From CAMDMI01 sp044379485 (GTDB taxonomy: Bacteria; Bacteroidota; Bacteroidia; Cytophagales; Flexibacteraceae), in contig JBIPOE010000004.1 in assembly GCA_044379485.1 (NCBI GenBank), forward strand, positions 55,992-119,991: DNA of 64,000 nt, given 5' to 3'. Below are positions 37,059 to 45,999 of the stretch, one piece after another. The notes under the pieces are model-generated. The model had not been told where the DNA came from. It searched no databases and saw only the letters and a list, made by a program, of their open reading frames with translations. Every line of letters begins with the position of its first letter. The first letter of the stretch is position 1. Made by a program: the position numbers and the translations under genes.

Positions 37059-38198
37059 ATGATACAAGTAGAAAAGTTTAAGGCTGGCGAAATAAGGCAA
37101 GGCCTTGAATACAAATACTTTTTGCCAAACTTAGTGAACAAGAATTGGTTTTGGAACGATCCCAAAATTAACCACTTATTAGAAAAGGCATCCTTTCAAC
37201 TTGGTCAGCTTAACTCTTATGCCAAACTAGTGCCCAATATAGATTTGTTTATCCATTTACATATTACCAAAGAGGCAGTCATTTCCAGTAAGATAGAAGG
37301 GACACAAACCCATTTTGATGAAGCCTTTTTGCAAAAAGAAAATATAAATCCTGAAAGGAAGGACGATTGGCAGGAGGTTCAAAATTATACCAATGCACTA
37401 AATGAGGCCATTTCTGAGCTTATAGAACTACCCATTTCTTCCAGACTGCTATTGCGAACCCATGAAATATTAATGCAGGGCGTAAGAGGTGAAAAGAAAA
37501 CACCGGGTGAATATAGGCGAAGTCAGAATTGGATAGGCGGTAAAAGTTTGAAAGATGCTGTTTTTATTCCACCGCATCATGGTCATTTAGGCGAGTTAAT
37601 AGGGGATCTGGAAAAATTTATTCATAATGAAAATCTGGAAATTCCAATGCTTGTAAAAGCAGCCATTATCCATTACCAATTTGAAACCATTCACCCATTT
37701 TTGGATGGAAATGGCCGGATAGGTAGACTACTCATTAGCTTATTTTTAATTGAAAAAGAAGTACTTACAAAGCCGCTATTATATCTGTCAAGCTATTTTG
37801 AAAAAGAGAAAAATTTGTATTATGACAATTTAACGAGGGTAAGAACCCACAATGATATACACCAATGGATCAAATACTTTTTGGTTGGCATAGCCCAAAC
37901 CTCAGCCCTTGCAGTTGAAACATTAAGCAAAATTATTGCCCTCAAGACACAAACCGAAAAAACCATCCAGTCTGATTTTGGAAAACGAATACAGGTAGGG
38001 CTCATTTTGCATAACCATTTACTAATGCAGCCTCTTGTGGGAATTAAAGACGTTCAAATGTTATGCAACTTAAGTCCGAAGGCGGCTGGAGATTTGGTGA
38101 AACTTTTTGAAAAGCACGGGTTGCTAAAGGAGTTTACAGGCAACTTTAGAAATCGGATTTTTAGTTACAAACCATATTTGAGTCTATTTGAGGATTAG
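37059..38198 (+). CDS. Fic family protein (SoFic-like, class II)
   Basis: Fic enzymes transfer AMP or related groups to protein hydroxyls. The catalytic motif 'HPFLDGNGRIGR' starts at H212. The inhibitory motif of class II enzymes, S-x-x-x-E-G, lies N-terminal at residues 76-81 ('SSKIEG'), with E80 as the blocking glutamate. The N-terminal Fic_N region and a C-terminal winged-helix-like part (about 300-379) complete the architecture of the 372-residue SoFic of Shewanella. No separate antitoxin is adjacent, consistent with self-inhibition. Repeated TTTTAC motifs upstream suggest autoregulation. Confidence 0.92.
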   Translation: MIQVEKFKAGEIRQGLEYKYFLPNLVNKNWFWNDPKINHLLEKASFQLGQLNSYAKLVPNIDLFIHLHITKEAVISSKIEGTQTHFDEAFLQKENINPERKDDWQEVQNYTNALNEAISELIELPISSRLLLRTHEILMQGVRGEKKTPGEYRRSQNWIGGKSLKDAVFIPPHHGHLGELIGDLEKFIHNENLEIPMLVKAAIIHYQFETIHPFLDGNGRIGRLLISLFLIEKEVLTKPLLYLSSYFEKEKNLYYDNLTRVRTHNDIHQWIKYFLVGIAQTSALAVETLSKIIALKTQTEKTIQSDFGKRIQVGLILHNHLLMQPLVGIKDVQMLCNLSPKAAGDLVKLFEKHGLLKEFTGNFRNRIFSYKPYLSLFED

Positions 38199-38286
38199 TT
38201 TTTAGCACATCCAATTTGGGCTTAACTATCATATTTATATCTGGAATTCTACCACAATTTCTCGATTTTGAGCAAAGGTCTCAACT

Positions 38287-39408
38287 TTATCGATGGTACA
38301 AATAATTGAACCAATACTCAAAGAAGGGATTCATTAAACGATAGCCTTTGGCTTCTTTTGCCAGCATTTCCCGCTCAGTTAAAACTTTGACAGCTGCCCC
38401 AATGGTGCTACTGGTGCCAAGTTTATGTTTCATCAACCATTCTTTGCTTTGCACTTTTTCAACGTAGCCCTCAGCAGCAACAGCCTGAAGTACTTTCCAT
38501 TGAATGTCAGAAAGCAGGTTTCTATAAGTTATAAAATAGTGCTCCTGTTGCTGAACCACGCCCGCAAAAAACATTTCATAATCGTATTTTTTCCACTTTT
38601 TGGGTTTTGCGTCATATAAGTAGTTCATCATCTGCTGCATATATAAAGTGTGGCCTTTAAGGCGGTCGTACCAGTTGTCAATGATTTGCATATCCACATT
38701 TCGCTTTCCGGCTTCCATGTGTCTGGCAATAAAAGGTAAATATTCTTCTTTGGGAATTGGCAATAATTGTAGCATATCGCTACTTTGATAAAAGGGACGC
38801 CCATAATCTGAAAACATAGAAACCAGCATATCTTGCTGACTACCAAGAAAAATCATTTTTAGAGCAGGGCAAAATTGAAGAAAAGACCGAAGTTGCGCCT
38901 CTGTCCCTTTGGTTGGGTATTGCACTATTTGCTGAAACTCATCTATGGCCAACCAAAGCTCACCATCCCATTTTGAAAGCCAGGTAAAAAGCTCCTCCAG
39001 TGAACGTTTTCCAGCATCATCTCCAGCAAACTTTATTCCCAAACCAGGTTGGCCGGTAATGGGATCAAATTCCATAATTGGTGATACCCGTGAAAAAATT
39101 TCCTTGGTCCAGCGAAGGAGTTTTTGTGGCTTACTTTCTATTGCGGGAAGTATGCCTTTTATGAGAACTTCGGCTAATTCTGATACATTTTGGGTGTCTA
39201 AAATGTCCAAATAAATCGAATTTCGTTCGGAATTCTGTTTAAAGATATGTGAAATTAAGGCTGTTTTGCCCATTTTTCGAAGAGAAAATATGGTACAACT
39301 TCTGTTATTTCTGAGGTCAGCAGAAATTCTATTTGTTTCTAAACTTCTGTTACAGAATAAATTAGAATCAATATATCCATTAATTGGGAAGGGATTGTAC
39401 TCGTCCAT
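38287..39408 (-). CDS. AAA-family ATPase (archaeal-type ATPase/AAA_14-like)
   Basis: A 373-residue P-loop ATPase. Walker A is 'FSLRKMGKTAL' with G47-K48-T49, followed by Walker B 'LWLAIDEFQQI' near residue 155 and a sensor 1-like 'FLGSQQDML'. The C-terminal 90 residues ('VLQAVAAEGYV', 'GAAVKVLTEREML', 'NPFFEYWF') look like the winged helix common to this STAND-like group. These proteins are often found alone in Bacteroidota genomes and their targets are unknown. It is convergent with fic and divergent from anmK. Confidence 0.85.
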   Translation of the reverse strand: MDEYNPFPINGYIDSNLFCNRSLETNRISADLRNNRSCTIFSLRKMGKTALISHIFKQNSERNSIYLDILDTQNVSELAEVLIKGILPAIESKPQKLLRWTKEIFSRVSPIMEFDPITGQPGLGIKFAGDDAGKRSLEELFTWLSKWDGELWLAIDEFQQIVQYPTKGTEAQLRSFLQFCPALKMIFLGSQQDMLVSMFSDYGRPFYQSSDMLQLLPIPKEEYLPFIARHMEAGKRNVDMQIIDNWYDRLKGHTLYMQQMMNYLYDAKPKKWKKYDYEMFFAGVVQQQEHYFITYRNLLSDIQWKVLQAVAAEGYVEKVQSKEWLMKHKLGTSSTIGAAVKVLTEREMLAKEAKGYRLMNPFFEYWFNYLYHR

Positions 39409-39668
39409 GTCCTATGTTTTTCCAAAAGTATCACAAAAAAAGTATCACAAAAAATTTATCACAAAAAATTTGAGACGTTTTCAGTAGATTTTTTGTTTTG
39501 ACTACCTCTATAAATTCCAAAAACATGGAAATTACGATATCCTATTTCAAGGAATTTTTGAAAGGAAAGGGCTGCAAAAAGATTGATGATTTTTTCTTAG
39601 GGGATTTTTATTTGAAAGCATCTTTGGCTGAGTACTTGTTTTCAATGGAAGCCACTACCTTTGTCCGC

Positions 39669-40769
39669 ATGAACCAAAATTTCGAAATCATTGGCCTCAT
39701 GTCTGGCTCTTCGCTCGATGGTTTGGATGTGGCCTGGTGCGAATTTCAAAAAAATGAAACTGGTTTTTGGCAAGGAAAAATTGTGGATGCCCAAACATTT
39801 CCTTTTTTACCAGAATTAGAAGTTAGCCTTCGGAATTTACCCAATAGCACTGCCATAGATTTTGTTGAAACCGACACAAAATTCATCCAATTTTCGGCTG
39901 CATGTGTAAAAGTAATGATTGAACGCGTTGGTAAACAGCCCATTGCAGTTTCATCGCATGGCCACACCATTTTTCACAATCCAAAGCAAGGTTATACAAC
40001 TCAAATTGGGAATGGTGGCATTCTGGCTGGATTATGCAGTTTGCCGGTGGTTTCAGATTTCAGGACTTTGGATGTTGGATATGGTGGTCAGGGAGCCCCC
40101 TTGGTGCCTGGTGCGGAGCGATTTTTATTTTCAAAGTATGATGCCTGCCTCAATCTGGGTGGCATTGCAAATGTTTCATTTCCAAAACGAAATCCATTTC
40201 TTGGATTTGATATTTCGCCTTGCAACCAATTGTTGAATCAAGCCGCAAAATGGAAGGATTTTAATTATGACAATGGAGGAAAAATGGCCGCAAACGGAAA
40301 ACTAATTCCGGAATTGTTAAATGAATTGGACAATGCAGAATATTACCAAAAAAGGGAGCCAAAAAGCCTTGGAAACGAGGATGTAGCAATGATTTGGAAG
40401 CCCATTTTAGAAAAATGGAAAACCCAACCGGAAGACGTATTATATGCCACAAGTCTCCATATAGCCATGCAGATTGCGAAATCCATTTCTTCTATCCAGC
40501 AAAATGGAAGCCTTTTAATATCCGGTGGTGGAGCCTATAATTCCTTTTTGATCGAAAAACTAAAATCTGAACTTTCTGGAAATTGGGATGTAGAAGTGCC
40601 TGACTCACAAATGGTTTCTTTCAAAGAGGCATATTGCTTTGCATTTTTGGGTTTAAAGCGGTTATTGGGAGAAGTCAACTGTTTTGCAGAAGTGACTGGT
40701 GCAAGTTCTGACTTATGCCTGGGAGCTGTTTACAATGGAGGCTTACTTTCCGAAACCTTAAATTCTTAA
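39669..40769 (+). CDS. anmK: Anhydro-N-acetylmuramic acid kinase
   Basis: AnmK phosphorylates and opens 1,6-anhydro-MurNAc during recycling of peptidoglycan. 'IGLMSGSSLDGLDVAW' marks the N-terminal nucleotide site, 'GGQGAPLVPGAE' and 'NLGGIANVSF' follow, and 'GFDISPCNQLLN' is the Bacteroidota form of the sugar-site motif. I place the start at the ATG before 'NQNFEIIGLMSG', giving 366 residues, the usual size. The frame is open upstream for another 57 codons to a TTG at 39498 and looks coding-like, so an N-terminal extension is possible. The next gene begins 1 base after the stop. Confidence 0.92.
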   Translation: MNQNFEIIGLMSGSSLDGLDVAWCEFQKNETGFWQGKIVDAQTFPFLPELEVSLRNLPNSTAIDFVETDTKFIQFSAACVKVMIERVGKQPIAVSSHGHTIFHNPKQGYTTQIGNGGILAGLCSLPVVSDFRTLDVGYGGQGAPLVPGAERFLFSKYDACLNLGGIANVSFPKRNPFLGFDISPCNQLLNQAAKWKDFNYDNGGKMAANGKLIPELLNELDNAEYYQKREPKSLGNEDVAMIWKPILEKWKTQPEDVLYATSLHIAMQIAKSISSIQQNGSLLISGGGAYNSFLIEKLKSELSGNWDVEVPDSQMVSFKEAYCFAFLGLKRLLGEVNCFAEVTGASSDLCLGAVYNGGLLSETLNS

Positions 40770-40770
40770 G

Positions 40771-41883
40771 ATGCCGGAAACTGTAATTCTCCTTTTAAAA
40801 AAGCTAAAAACGATTCAGAACCAGTCATTTATAAAATTGAATGGCCTTTTCCCTTCTGGACGCTCCCATCCTTTGGGTTACAAAAGGGAAGACTATTCAG
40901 CCTATTTTACTGCCACGCTTTATCACTCCCTGGAAAGGCTAAAACCCTTATTAACAAGCGATGAGAAAAATATTCTCGAAGAAATCCGGATAAAAGCATG
41001 CCTTGGTTTGGCTCCTTTTCAAAATAAGCAAGGCCTTCAAAGATACAATTTCTGGCAAACCAATCCGGGAAAGCACTTTCCAAATGGGTATTTGCTGGGT
41101 CGATGGGATTATTTCCGTCCACCAGACGATGTGGATGATTCAGTGATGATTTATCAACTCCAAAAGCGAAATTGGGAAGAATCGAATTGGCTAATGGCCC
41201 ACATTGATTCATACGCCAATGGAGAAAAAAAATGGATTAAAAACACTCCCGAACCGTATCAAAAACTAAACGCATGGTGTACCTTTTTTTGCAGGGATAT
41301 GCCACTTGGATTTGATGCTTGTGTGATTTCAAATGTGTTGTATTTTAATCTGTTACATGGATTTCCTAAAAACAAACAGTATCAGGATTCAATCAGATAC
41401 CTTTACCAAATGTTGGAGGAAAAGGACCATATTTTGAGGCCGGAAAAAGTTTCTCCGTACTATCCCCACGCAAGTATAATCATCTATCATTTGGCCAAAT
41501 TGTTAAGTAGTTTTGAAATACCAGAGTTGTTACCTTTTAAAGAAAATATGAAGTCTCAAATGATTGAAATTCTTGAAAGTTCCCTTTTTGAATCAGAAAG
41601 AGCCATGCTGGAAAATGCATGGATGTGGCTATTTGACACAAATCCCCCAAGTCATTTAGCACCTATTAAAAAAGGAAGGTTCTATTTCTTTGTATTGCCC
41701 TTAACCCTGGAGTTTGAAGGAAAAATTCCCCAGTTTTTTGCGCACAACAGATTGAGCCACATTAGATTTCACAGCGAAGCTTTAGAAATTGCTTTTAATA
41801 TTGAGAAGCAGGTGCTTAAGCGAAAATTTACCTCAAATCCAAAATCAGATCAAGGCCTTGGCAACAAAAATTCAGATGTATAA
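40771..41883 (+). CDS. Unrecognised protein with PDDVDDS motif, coupled to anmK
   Basis: A 370-residue protein I do not recognise. It is soluble, with no signal peptide, and largely helical and aromatic-rich. 'RWDYFRPPDDVDDSVMIYQL' near residues 111-130 puts a DDxDD-type acidic cluster on a helix, as in alpha/alpha-toroid proteins such as terpene cyclases and protein prenyltransferases. 'YPHASIIIYHLAKLL' and 'ENAWMWLFDTNPPSHL' could be further toroid helices. The start lies 1 base after the anmK stop, so translation is coupled, but a role in cell-wall recycling is only suggested by position. It could equally be an isoprenoid-related or structural protein. Confidence 0.75.
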   Translation: MPETVILLLKKLKTIQNQSFIKLNGLFPSGRSHPLGYKREDYSAYFTATLYHSLERLKPLLTSDEKNILEEIRIKACLGLAPFQNKQGLQRYNFWQTNPGKHFPNGYLLGRWDYFRPPDDVDDSVMIYQLQKRNWEESNWLMAHIDSYANGEKKWIKNTPEPYQKLNAWCTFFCRDMPLGFDACVISNVLYFNLLHGFPKNKQYQDSIRYLYQMLEEKDHILRPEKVSPYYPHASIIIYHLAKLLSSFEIPELLPFKENMKSQMIEILESSLFESERAMLENAWMWLFDTNPPSHLAPIKKGRFYFFVLPLTLEFEGKIPQFFAHNRLSHIRFHSEALEIAFNIEKQVLKRKFTSNPKSDQGLGNKNSDV

Positions 41884-41892
41884 GTGGTTTTT

Positions 41893-43575
41893 TTAGTTAG
41901 CCTCTAAGCCAATTTTTAACCGCATTTCGTTTAACTTTGGATACTTTTTGGCCAAAAAATTAAACTTGTCCATGTTTGTATAAGGCCGCATTTGTTCTTT
42001 GGCCAATTCTGTAACCATTACCTCAAACTGAGGTGTTCTGTCATAATTTTCATTAAAAAATGAATTGATATGTGGCTTTTCAGCTACGAAAGTATCAAGT
42101 GTTAACTCATTGGAAAAACCAAGATAAACCGTATTGCCGTCTATATCCTCGGTTGCAGCCAATTTCCATGCTGAAACCGAAAACTTCTGCGAATTTTTAA
42201 CCCAAAGCAAATATTCTTCTTTGGCAACAGATAAACCAACCAACGAAAGTTCCTTTTTCTGGAGGCCAATAGAAGTGTTTTGCTTTTCCAATCCCAGGTC
42301 TGTTGCTACAGATTCTCCTTTTTTGGAAAGGTCTTTGATATTAGGTACGGGCTTAAACGCAGACTTTTCAAACTTAAATTCCTCTTTCACAGAAGCTGGA
42401 GGAGGAATTCTAAATTGTTGAACTTCAGCTTTATCCTTTAGTTCAGGCTTTTTTTTTTCAGCTTCCGCGTTGGAAATTGCTGATTTTAAGTTCACCATTT
42501 TCAAAAGGCTTAACTCAATCAACAAACGCGGATTTTTACTACTCTTAAAGTTCAAATCTACTTGCGCAGCCTGATTCAAAAGATTGAGATAAAAGCCTGG
42601 AGAGGCCTTTGATGCCTGTTGTAAATACGTTTTGACTTTTTCTTCGCTGGCCTCTAGTAATGAAATGGTTGTGGGATCCGTTGACACCAAAAGATCTCTG
42701 AAGTGGTTTGCTAAACCCAGAATAAAAAGGTGTCCGTCAAAACCTTTTTGAAGAATTTCATTAAATACAAGAAGGATTTCGCTTGCTTTTTCCTCCAGAA
42801 TGTAGTCTGTTATTTTAAAATAGTAATCACTATCTAAGATATGTAAATTGGTGATTACCTGGGCATAACTAACTGTTCTATCTGGCGAAAAGGTGCTTAT
42901 CATGTCAAACATTGACAAGGCGTCACGCATTCCTCCATCTGCTTTTTGGGCAATCAGCCGTAAACCTTCTTCTTCAAAACCTATTCCCTCCAGATTAGCA
43001 ACTTTTGCCAATTGGGAGGAAATGTCTGTTATTTTGATTCGGTTAAAATCGAAAATCTGGCATCTGGATAAAATTGTTGGGAGAATTTTGTGCTTCTCGG
43101 TGGTTGCTAAAATAAAAATCGCATACCGTGGTGGCTCCTCTAAAGTTTTTAAAAATGCATTGAAAGCAGCAGTACTCAGCATGTGAACCTCATCTATAAT
43201 ATACACCTTATATGTGCCATATTGAGGAGGAACCCTGACTTGCTCATTCAAATTCCGGATGTCATCAACCGAGTTGTTACTTGCGGCATCTAATTCGTGA
43301 ACGTTGAAGGAATTGTTATTTTGGTAACTTAAACAAGATTTACATGCTCCGCAGGCTTCGCCATCTTCCTGTACATTTTCGCAATTGATGGTTTTAGCCA
43401 AAATTCTGGCACAAGTTGTTTTTCCAACTCCCCTTGGTCCACAAAACAAAAATGCCTGTGCAAGATGCTGCGTTCTTATTGCATTCTTTAAAGTCGTGGT
43501 GATATGTCCTTGACCTACAACAGTATCAAAGGTAATAGGACGGTATTTTCTTGCGGAGACTACAAAATTTTGCAT
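41893..43575 (-). CDS. dnaX: DNA polymerase III subunit gamma/tau
   Basis: DnaX is the ATPase of the clamp loader that assembles the replicase. Walker A 'GPRGVGKT' is at residues 46-53, the zinc-binding cysteines are C65, C75, C78 and C81, Walker B/DExx is 'IIDEVHML' (about 126-133), and 'LSRCQIFDF' carries the SRC sensor. The C-terminal 200 residues are Lys/Glu-rich and then form a small domain ending 'MRLKIGLEAN'. It has 560 residues, longer than gamma alone. I saw no slippery A-run that would suggest programmed frameshifting. It converges with the PDDVDDS gene, 9 bases apart. Confidence 0.97.
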   Translation of the reverse strand: MQNFVVSARKYRPITFDTVVGQGHITTTLKNAIRTQHLAQAFLFCGPRGVGKTTCARILAKTINCENVQEDGEACGACKSCLSYQNNNSFNVHELDAASNNSVDDIRNLNEQVRVPPQYGTYKVYIIDEVHMLSTAAFNAFLKTLEEPPRYAIFILATTEKHKILPTILSRCQIFDFNRIKITDISSQLAKVANLEGIGFEEEGLRLIAQKADGGMRDALSMFDMISTFSPDRTVSYAQVITNLHILDSDYYFKITDYILEEKASEILLVFNEILQKGFDGHLFILGLANHFRDLLVSTDPTTISLLEASEEKVKTYLQQASKASPGFYLNLLNQAAQVDLNFKSSKNPRLLIELSLLKMVNLKSAISNAEAEKKKPELKDKAEVQQFRIPPPASVKEEFKFEKSAFKPVPNIKDLSKKGESVATDLGLEKQNTSIGLQKKELSLVGLSVAKEEYLLWVKNSQKFSVSAWKLAATEDIDGNTVYLGFSNELTLDTFVAEKPHINSFFNENYDRTPQFEVMVTELAKEQMRPYTNMDKFNFLAKKYPKLNEMRLKIGLEAN

Positions 43576-43627
43576 AGAACTACCAATTTACCAGATACAG
43601 AGTATGCTTTGCCAATTTCAATCATTT

Positions 43628-44212
43628 CTATGGTATAAGTCGGAAAAGTGAATATTCAGGAATTTGGCTTTCTCCGGATTTTAAATCATTTAACTTTTTG
43701 ATATTCTTCTTTTTGAATGAATTGAAGTTATCTACTTTTTTATCATAGTTTTTTCGATATATAATAACACTATCATCTGCCATTTGAATTTCTGATACCA
43801 GCTGGCTAATGATTTGGTATTTTTCGGCATTAGGATTTTTATTAATTTCTTCCTTTGTTTCAAAAAACACCTTATTCGTCACAGAATCATACTTGTCTAT
43901 TAACTTTGAATTTCTGATAGATTCTATGTTATATCGAATGGCCTTTAAATTATTTGCCTCTTCTGTTAAGGATTTTAATTTTATCTCAGAAGTACCATCA
44001 ATTAGCTTTAATTCTTCAATGAGTCTCAAGATATTGCTTATTTTTATATCATCAGATTGAAGCATGGATTTCCATGCACTGTCTACTTCGAAAGAGTATT
44101 GCTTTACTTCTGTCAAAATGGTTTTTTTGTTTGAAGAACTTTTATCTTTGATTGTACAAGATGATAGATAAATGATCCAGAGGAAAATTAAAGATTTTAA
44201 AATTCGAATCAC
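43628..44212 (-). CDS. Predicted lipoprotein, unknown function
   Basis: A 194-residue protein with a lipoprotein signal: basic start, hydrophobic core 'SLIFLWIIYLSSC' and lipobox L-S-S-C with Cys 19. The mature part is Lys/Glu/Ser/Asn-rich, almost certainly alpha-helical, with likely coiled coil between about 90 and 180. I do not recognise a family. It begins 6 bases after the Wzz-like gene, which itself begins 6 bases after an FKBP isomerase gene, so the three form one transcription unit. This suggests an envelope role, possibly with the Wzz-like protein. Confidence 0.78.
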   Translation of the reverse strand: MIRILKSLIFLWIIYLSSCTIKDKSSSNKKTILTEVKQYSFEVDSAWKSMLQSDDIKISNILRLIEELKLIDGTSEIKLKSLTEEANNLKAIRYNIESIRNSKLIDKYDSVTNKVFFETKEEINKNPNAEKYQIISQLVSEIQMADDSVIIYRKNYDKKVDNFNSFKKKNIKKLNDLKSGESQIPEYSLFRLIP

Positions 44213-44218
44213 TATGAT

Positions 44219-45100
44219 TTAGTATTTATCTTTATTTAATGAATATGTTTCCTTTAATTTTTTGATCGCTGTATATAAAACGGCGACAAAGTTAAAAAAT
44301 ATAAGTGAAATCAAATATATTAGGGGAATTACTGGTTCTACTGGTTCCTTAAATGGAATAAAAGGCTTAATGATCATAACAGGTTGACAAAACTTAATTT
44401 GATCTTCTACGCTAAGTGCTTTTTCCTGCAATGAAACAAGAAGACCTTTATAGTCTCCAGGGCTAGTAAGTGTAGAACTATGCGAAGATGAAACAATTTT
44501 TGTGGCAAAAAGTAGATTTAATGAATCCAGATTTCGAATTTGTTGGTTTAGGTAGATTAACAAACTCTTTCTGTTTTCTAAAAATCGATCTACCCTTAGT
44601 TTTGAGTATTCATTTACTGTTAAATAATTAATTATTCCTTTTTGTAATTGAGGAAGAATATTATTATCTTTAACTTTAACTATAATTCCAAACTTATGCG
44701 AAATTTCTGCACCAGGAAGAGAATAATCTGCCAAATTTTTTGCCTCTTGTTCAATGGTAATATTCGGTAAAGCTTCAATTTTTTTAATTTTTTTCACATC
44801 AGTCTCCCTCATATTTAGCTTTTTTGCCAGGGTAGGCCAGTCTCTATAACTTCTGTCTGTTTCTAAATCAGCAATCAAGTCAACTACCCTACTATCAGGA
44901 ATGGATTGACATTCTCCAATAAATTTCGACTCGTATACATTTGATTTTAGAAGTAAATAACAAGTAGCAATAATGAATGCTAATATATTGAATCCGAAAA
45001 ATATTTTTTTATTATTTGAGAAATATTTTATAACCTTAACAAATACATTAACCAAATCTATTTCATCTGGCGCAAGTGCTTTGTTTTCGTGATTTTGCAT
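44219..45100 (-). CDS. Wzz-like chain-length determinant family protein
   Basis: A 293-residue inner-membrane protein with the Wzz architecture: an N-terminal membrane helix near residues 33-52, a large periplasmic domain with predicted coiled coil (about 165-230), and a second helix near 262-284 preceded by the Pro-rich 'KPFIPFKEPVEPVIPLIYL', the family's Pro-rich segment. Wzz proteins set O-antigen or capsule length. No wzx/wzy or glycosyltransferase genes are adjacent, so the polymer is unknown. It is cotranscribed with an FKBP isomerase and a lipoprotein. Confidence 0.8.
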   Translation of the reverse strand: MQNHENKALAPDEIDLVNVFVKVIKYFSNNKKIFFGFNILAFIIATCYLLLKSNVYESKFIGECQSIPDSRVVDLIADLETDRSYRDWPTLAKKLNMRETDVKKIKKIEALPNITIEQEAKNLADYSLPGAEISHKFGIIVKVKDNNILPQLQKGIINYLTVNEYSKLRVDRFLENRKSLLIYLNQQIRNLDSLNLLFATKIVSSSHSSTLTSPGDYKGLLVSLQEKALSVEDQIKFCQPVMIIKPFIPFKEPVEPVIPLIYLISLIFFNFVAVLYTAIKKLKETYSLNKDKY

Positions 45101-45106
45101 ATATGC

Positions 45107-45841
45107 TTATTTATCTACTGAAATTAGTTCAACTTCAAAAATCAAAGTAGCGCCTGGGCCAATTTTTGGAGGTGAGCCACCATCTCCATAAGCTAAATCT
45201 GATGGAATGTATAATTTCCATTTAGAACCGGGTTTCATCAATTGAAGTGCTTCTGTCCAGCCTTTTATTACGCCATTTACAGGAAATTGGGCAGGTTGAC
45301 CTCGTTCTACTGAACTATCAAAAACAGTTCCATCAATCAAAGTACCTGTGTAATGTGTAGTTACTGTACTTGTTGCTTTTGGACTTTCCCCTGTTCCATC
45401 TTTTAATATTTCATATTGCATTCCGCTGGGCAATTCTACAACTGCCGGATTTTTTTTGTTATTGGCTAAGAAAGCAGCACCTGCCTCCTTATTTGGTCCT
45501 GAAGCAGCCTGGGCTTGTCCTTGCATTTTAGCTTGCATTTCTTTTTCAAAACTTTGTAAAGTGGACATTACTTCTTCTTCCGTCATAGCGGTTGGCAGAC
45601 CAGCATACACAGTTTTTACGGCTTCAGCAAAAATGTCAGGATTGATGTCAATATTTTGCCCTTTGAATTGCTTTGCTATGTTAAACCCAATTGAGTAACT
45701 TAGTTTATCTTTTTTTGATTCTGGTTTGGACATTGGCTTCGCAGCGGTTGTAGTCTTTGATATTTTTTTTGTTACCGGCTTTTGTGCCAGGCTTTCATTG
45801 CAAATTGCAATCGCCAATGTGGCTATAAGGATGACTTTCAT
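45107..45841 (-). CDS. FKBP-type peptidyl-prolyl cis-trans isomerase (FkpA/Mip-like)
   Basis: A periplasmic folding helper of 244 residues. A signal peptide cleaves near 'SLAQ' (about residue 20). A Lys/Thr-rich linker and an N-terminal helical dimerisation domain (about 45-140, 'KLSYSIGFNIAKQFKGQ') precede the FKBP domain (about 150-244) with 'TTHYTGTLIDGTVFDSS', 'VIKGWTEALQLMKPGSKW' and 'AYGDGGSPP...GATLIFEVEL'. This is the Mip/FkpA domain order. The promoter is probably CAAAAGTA at 45858-45865, TACTTTTG on the coding strand. Confidence 0.95.
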   Translation of the reverse strand: MKVILIATLAIAICNESLAQKPVTKKISKTTTAAKPMSKPESKKDKLSYSIGFNIAKQFKGQNIDINPDIFAEAVKTVYAGLPTAMTEEEVMSTLQSFEKEMQAKMQGQAQAASGPNKEAGAAFLANNKKNPAVVELPSGMQYEILKDGTGESPKATSTVTTHYTGTLIDGTVFDSSVERGQPAQFPVNGVIKGWTEALQLMKPGSKWKLYIPSDLAYGDGGSPPKIGPGATLIFEVELISVDK

Positions 45842-45857
45842 TTTTTAAAATTTTTGG

Positions 45858-45888
45858 CAAAAGTAAATGAATATGAAACTTACGGCAA
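45858..45888 (-). promoter_or_regulatory. Promoter of the FKBP-Wzz-lipoprotein unit
   Basis: Read on the minus strand, TTTTG (bases 45890-45886) is followed after about 20 bases by TACTTTTG (45865-45858), matching the Bacteroidota TTG-N(17-23)-TAnnTTTG promoter. It lies 16 bases before the FKBP start codon. Confidence 0.55.
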
Positions 45889-45910
45889 AATAATTACCTT
45901 TATAATCCTT

Positions 45911-45938
45911 TTGATCTTCAATTTCAATGATACTTTTG
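45911..45938 (+). promoter_or_regulatory. Promoter of the TPR-CHAT gene
   Basis: TTG at 45911-45913, 17 bases, then TACTTTTG at 45931-45938: a full Bacteroidota promoter, 61 bases before the CHAT gene start and divergent from the FKBP promoter. Confidence 0.6.
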
Positions 45939-45999
45939 TTCATACTTTGTTTTCAAATACACAATTTCTTCCCTGTAATGTATTTTTAAGTTACTGTAA

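Noticed and set aside
41893..43575. Programmed frameshift in dnaX to make gamma
   Set aside because: No A-AAA-AAG-type slippery run followed by a stem-loop was seen at the expected place.
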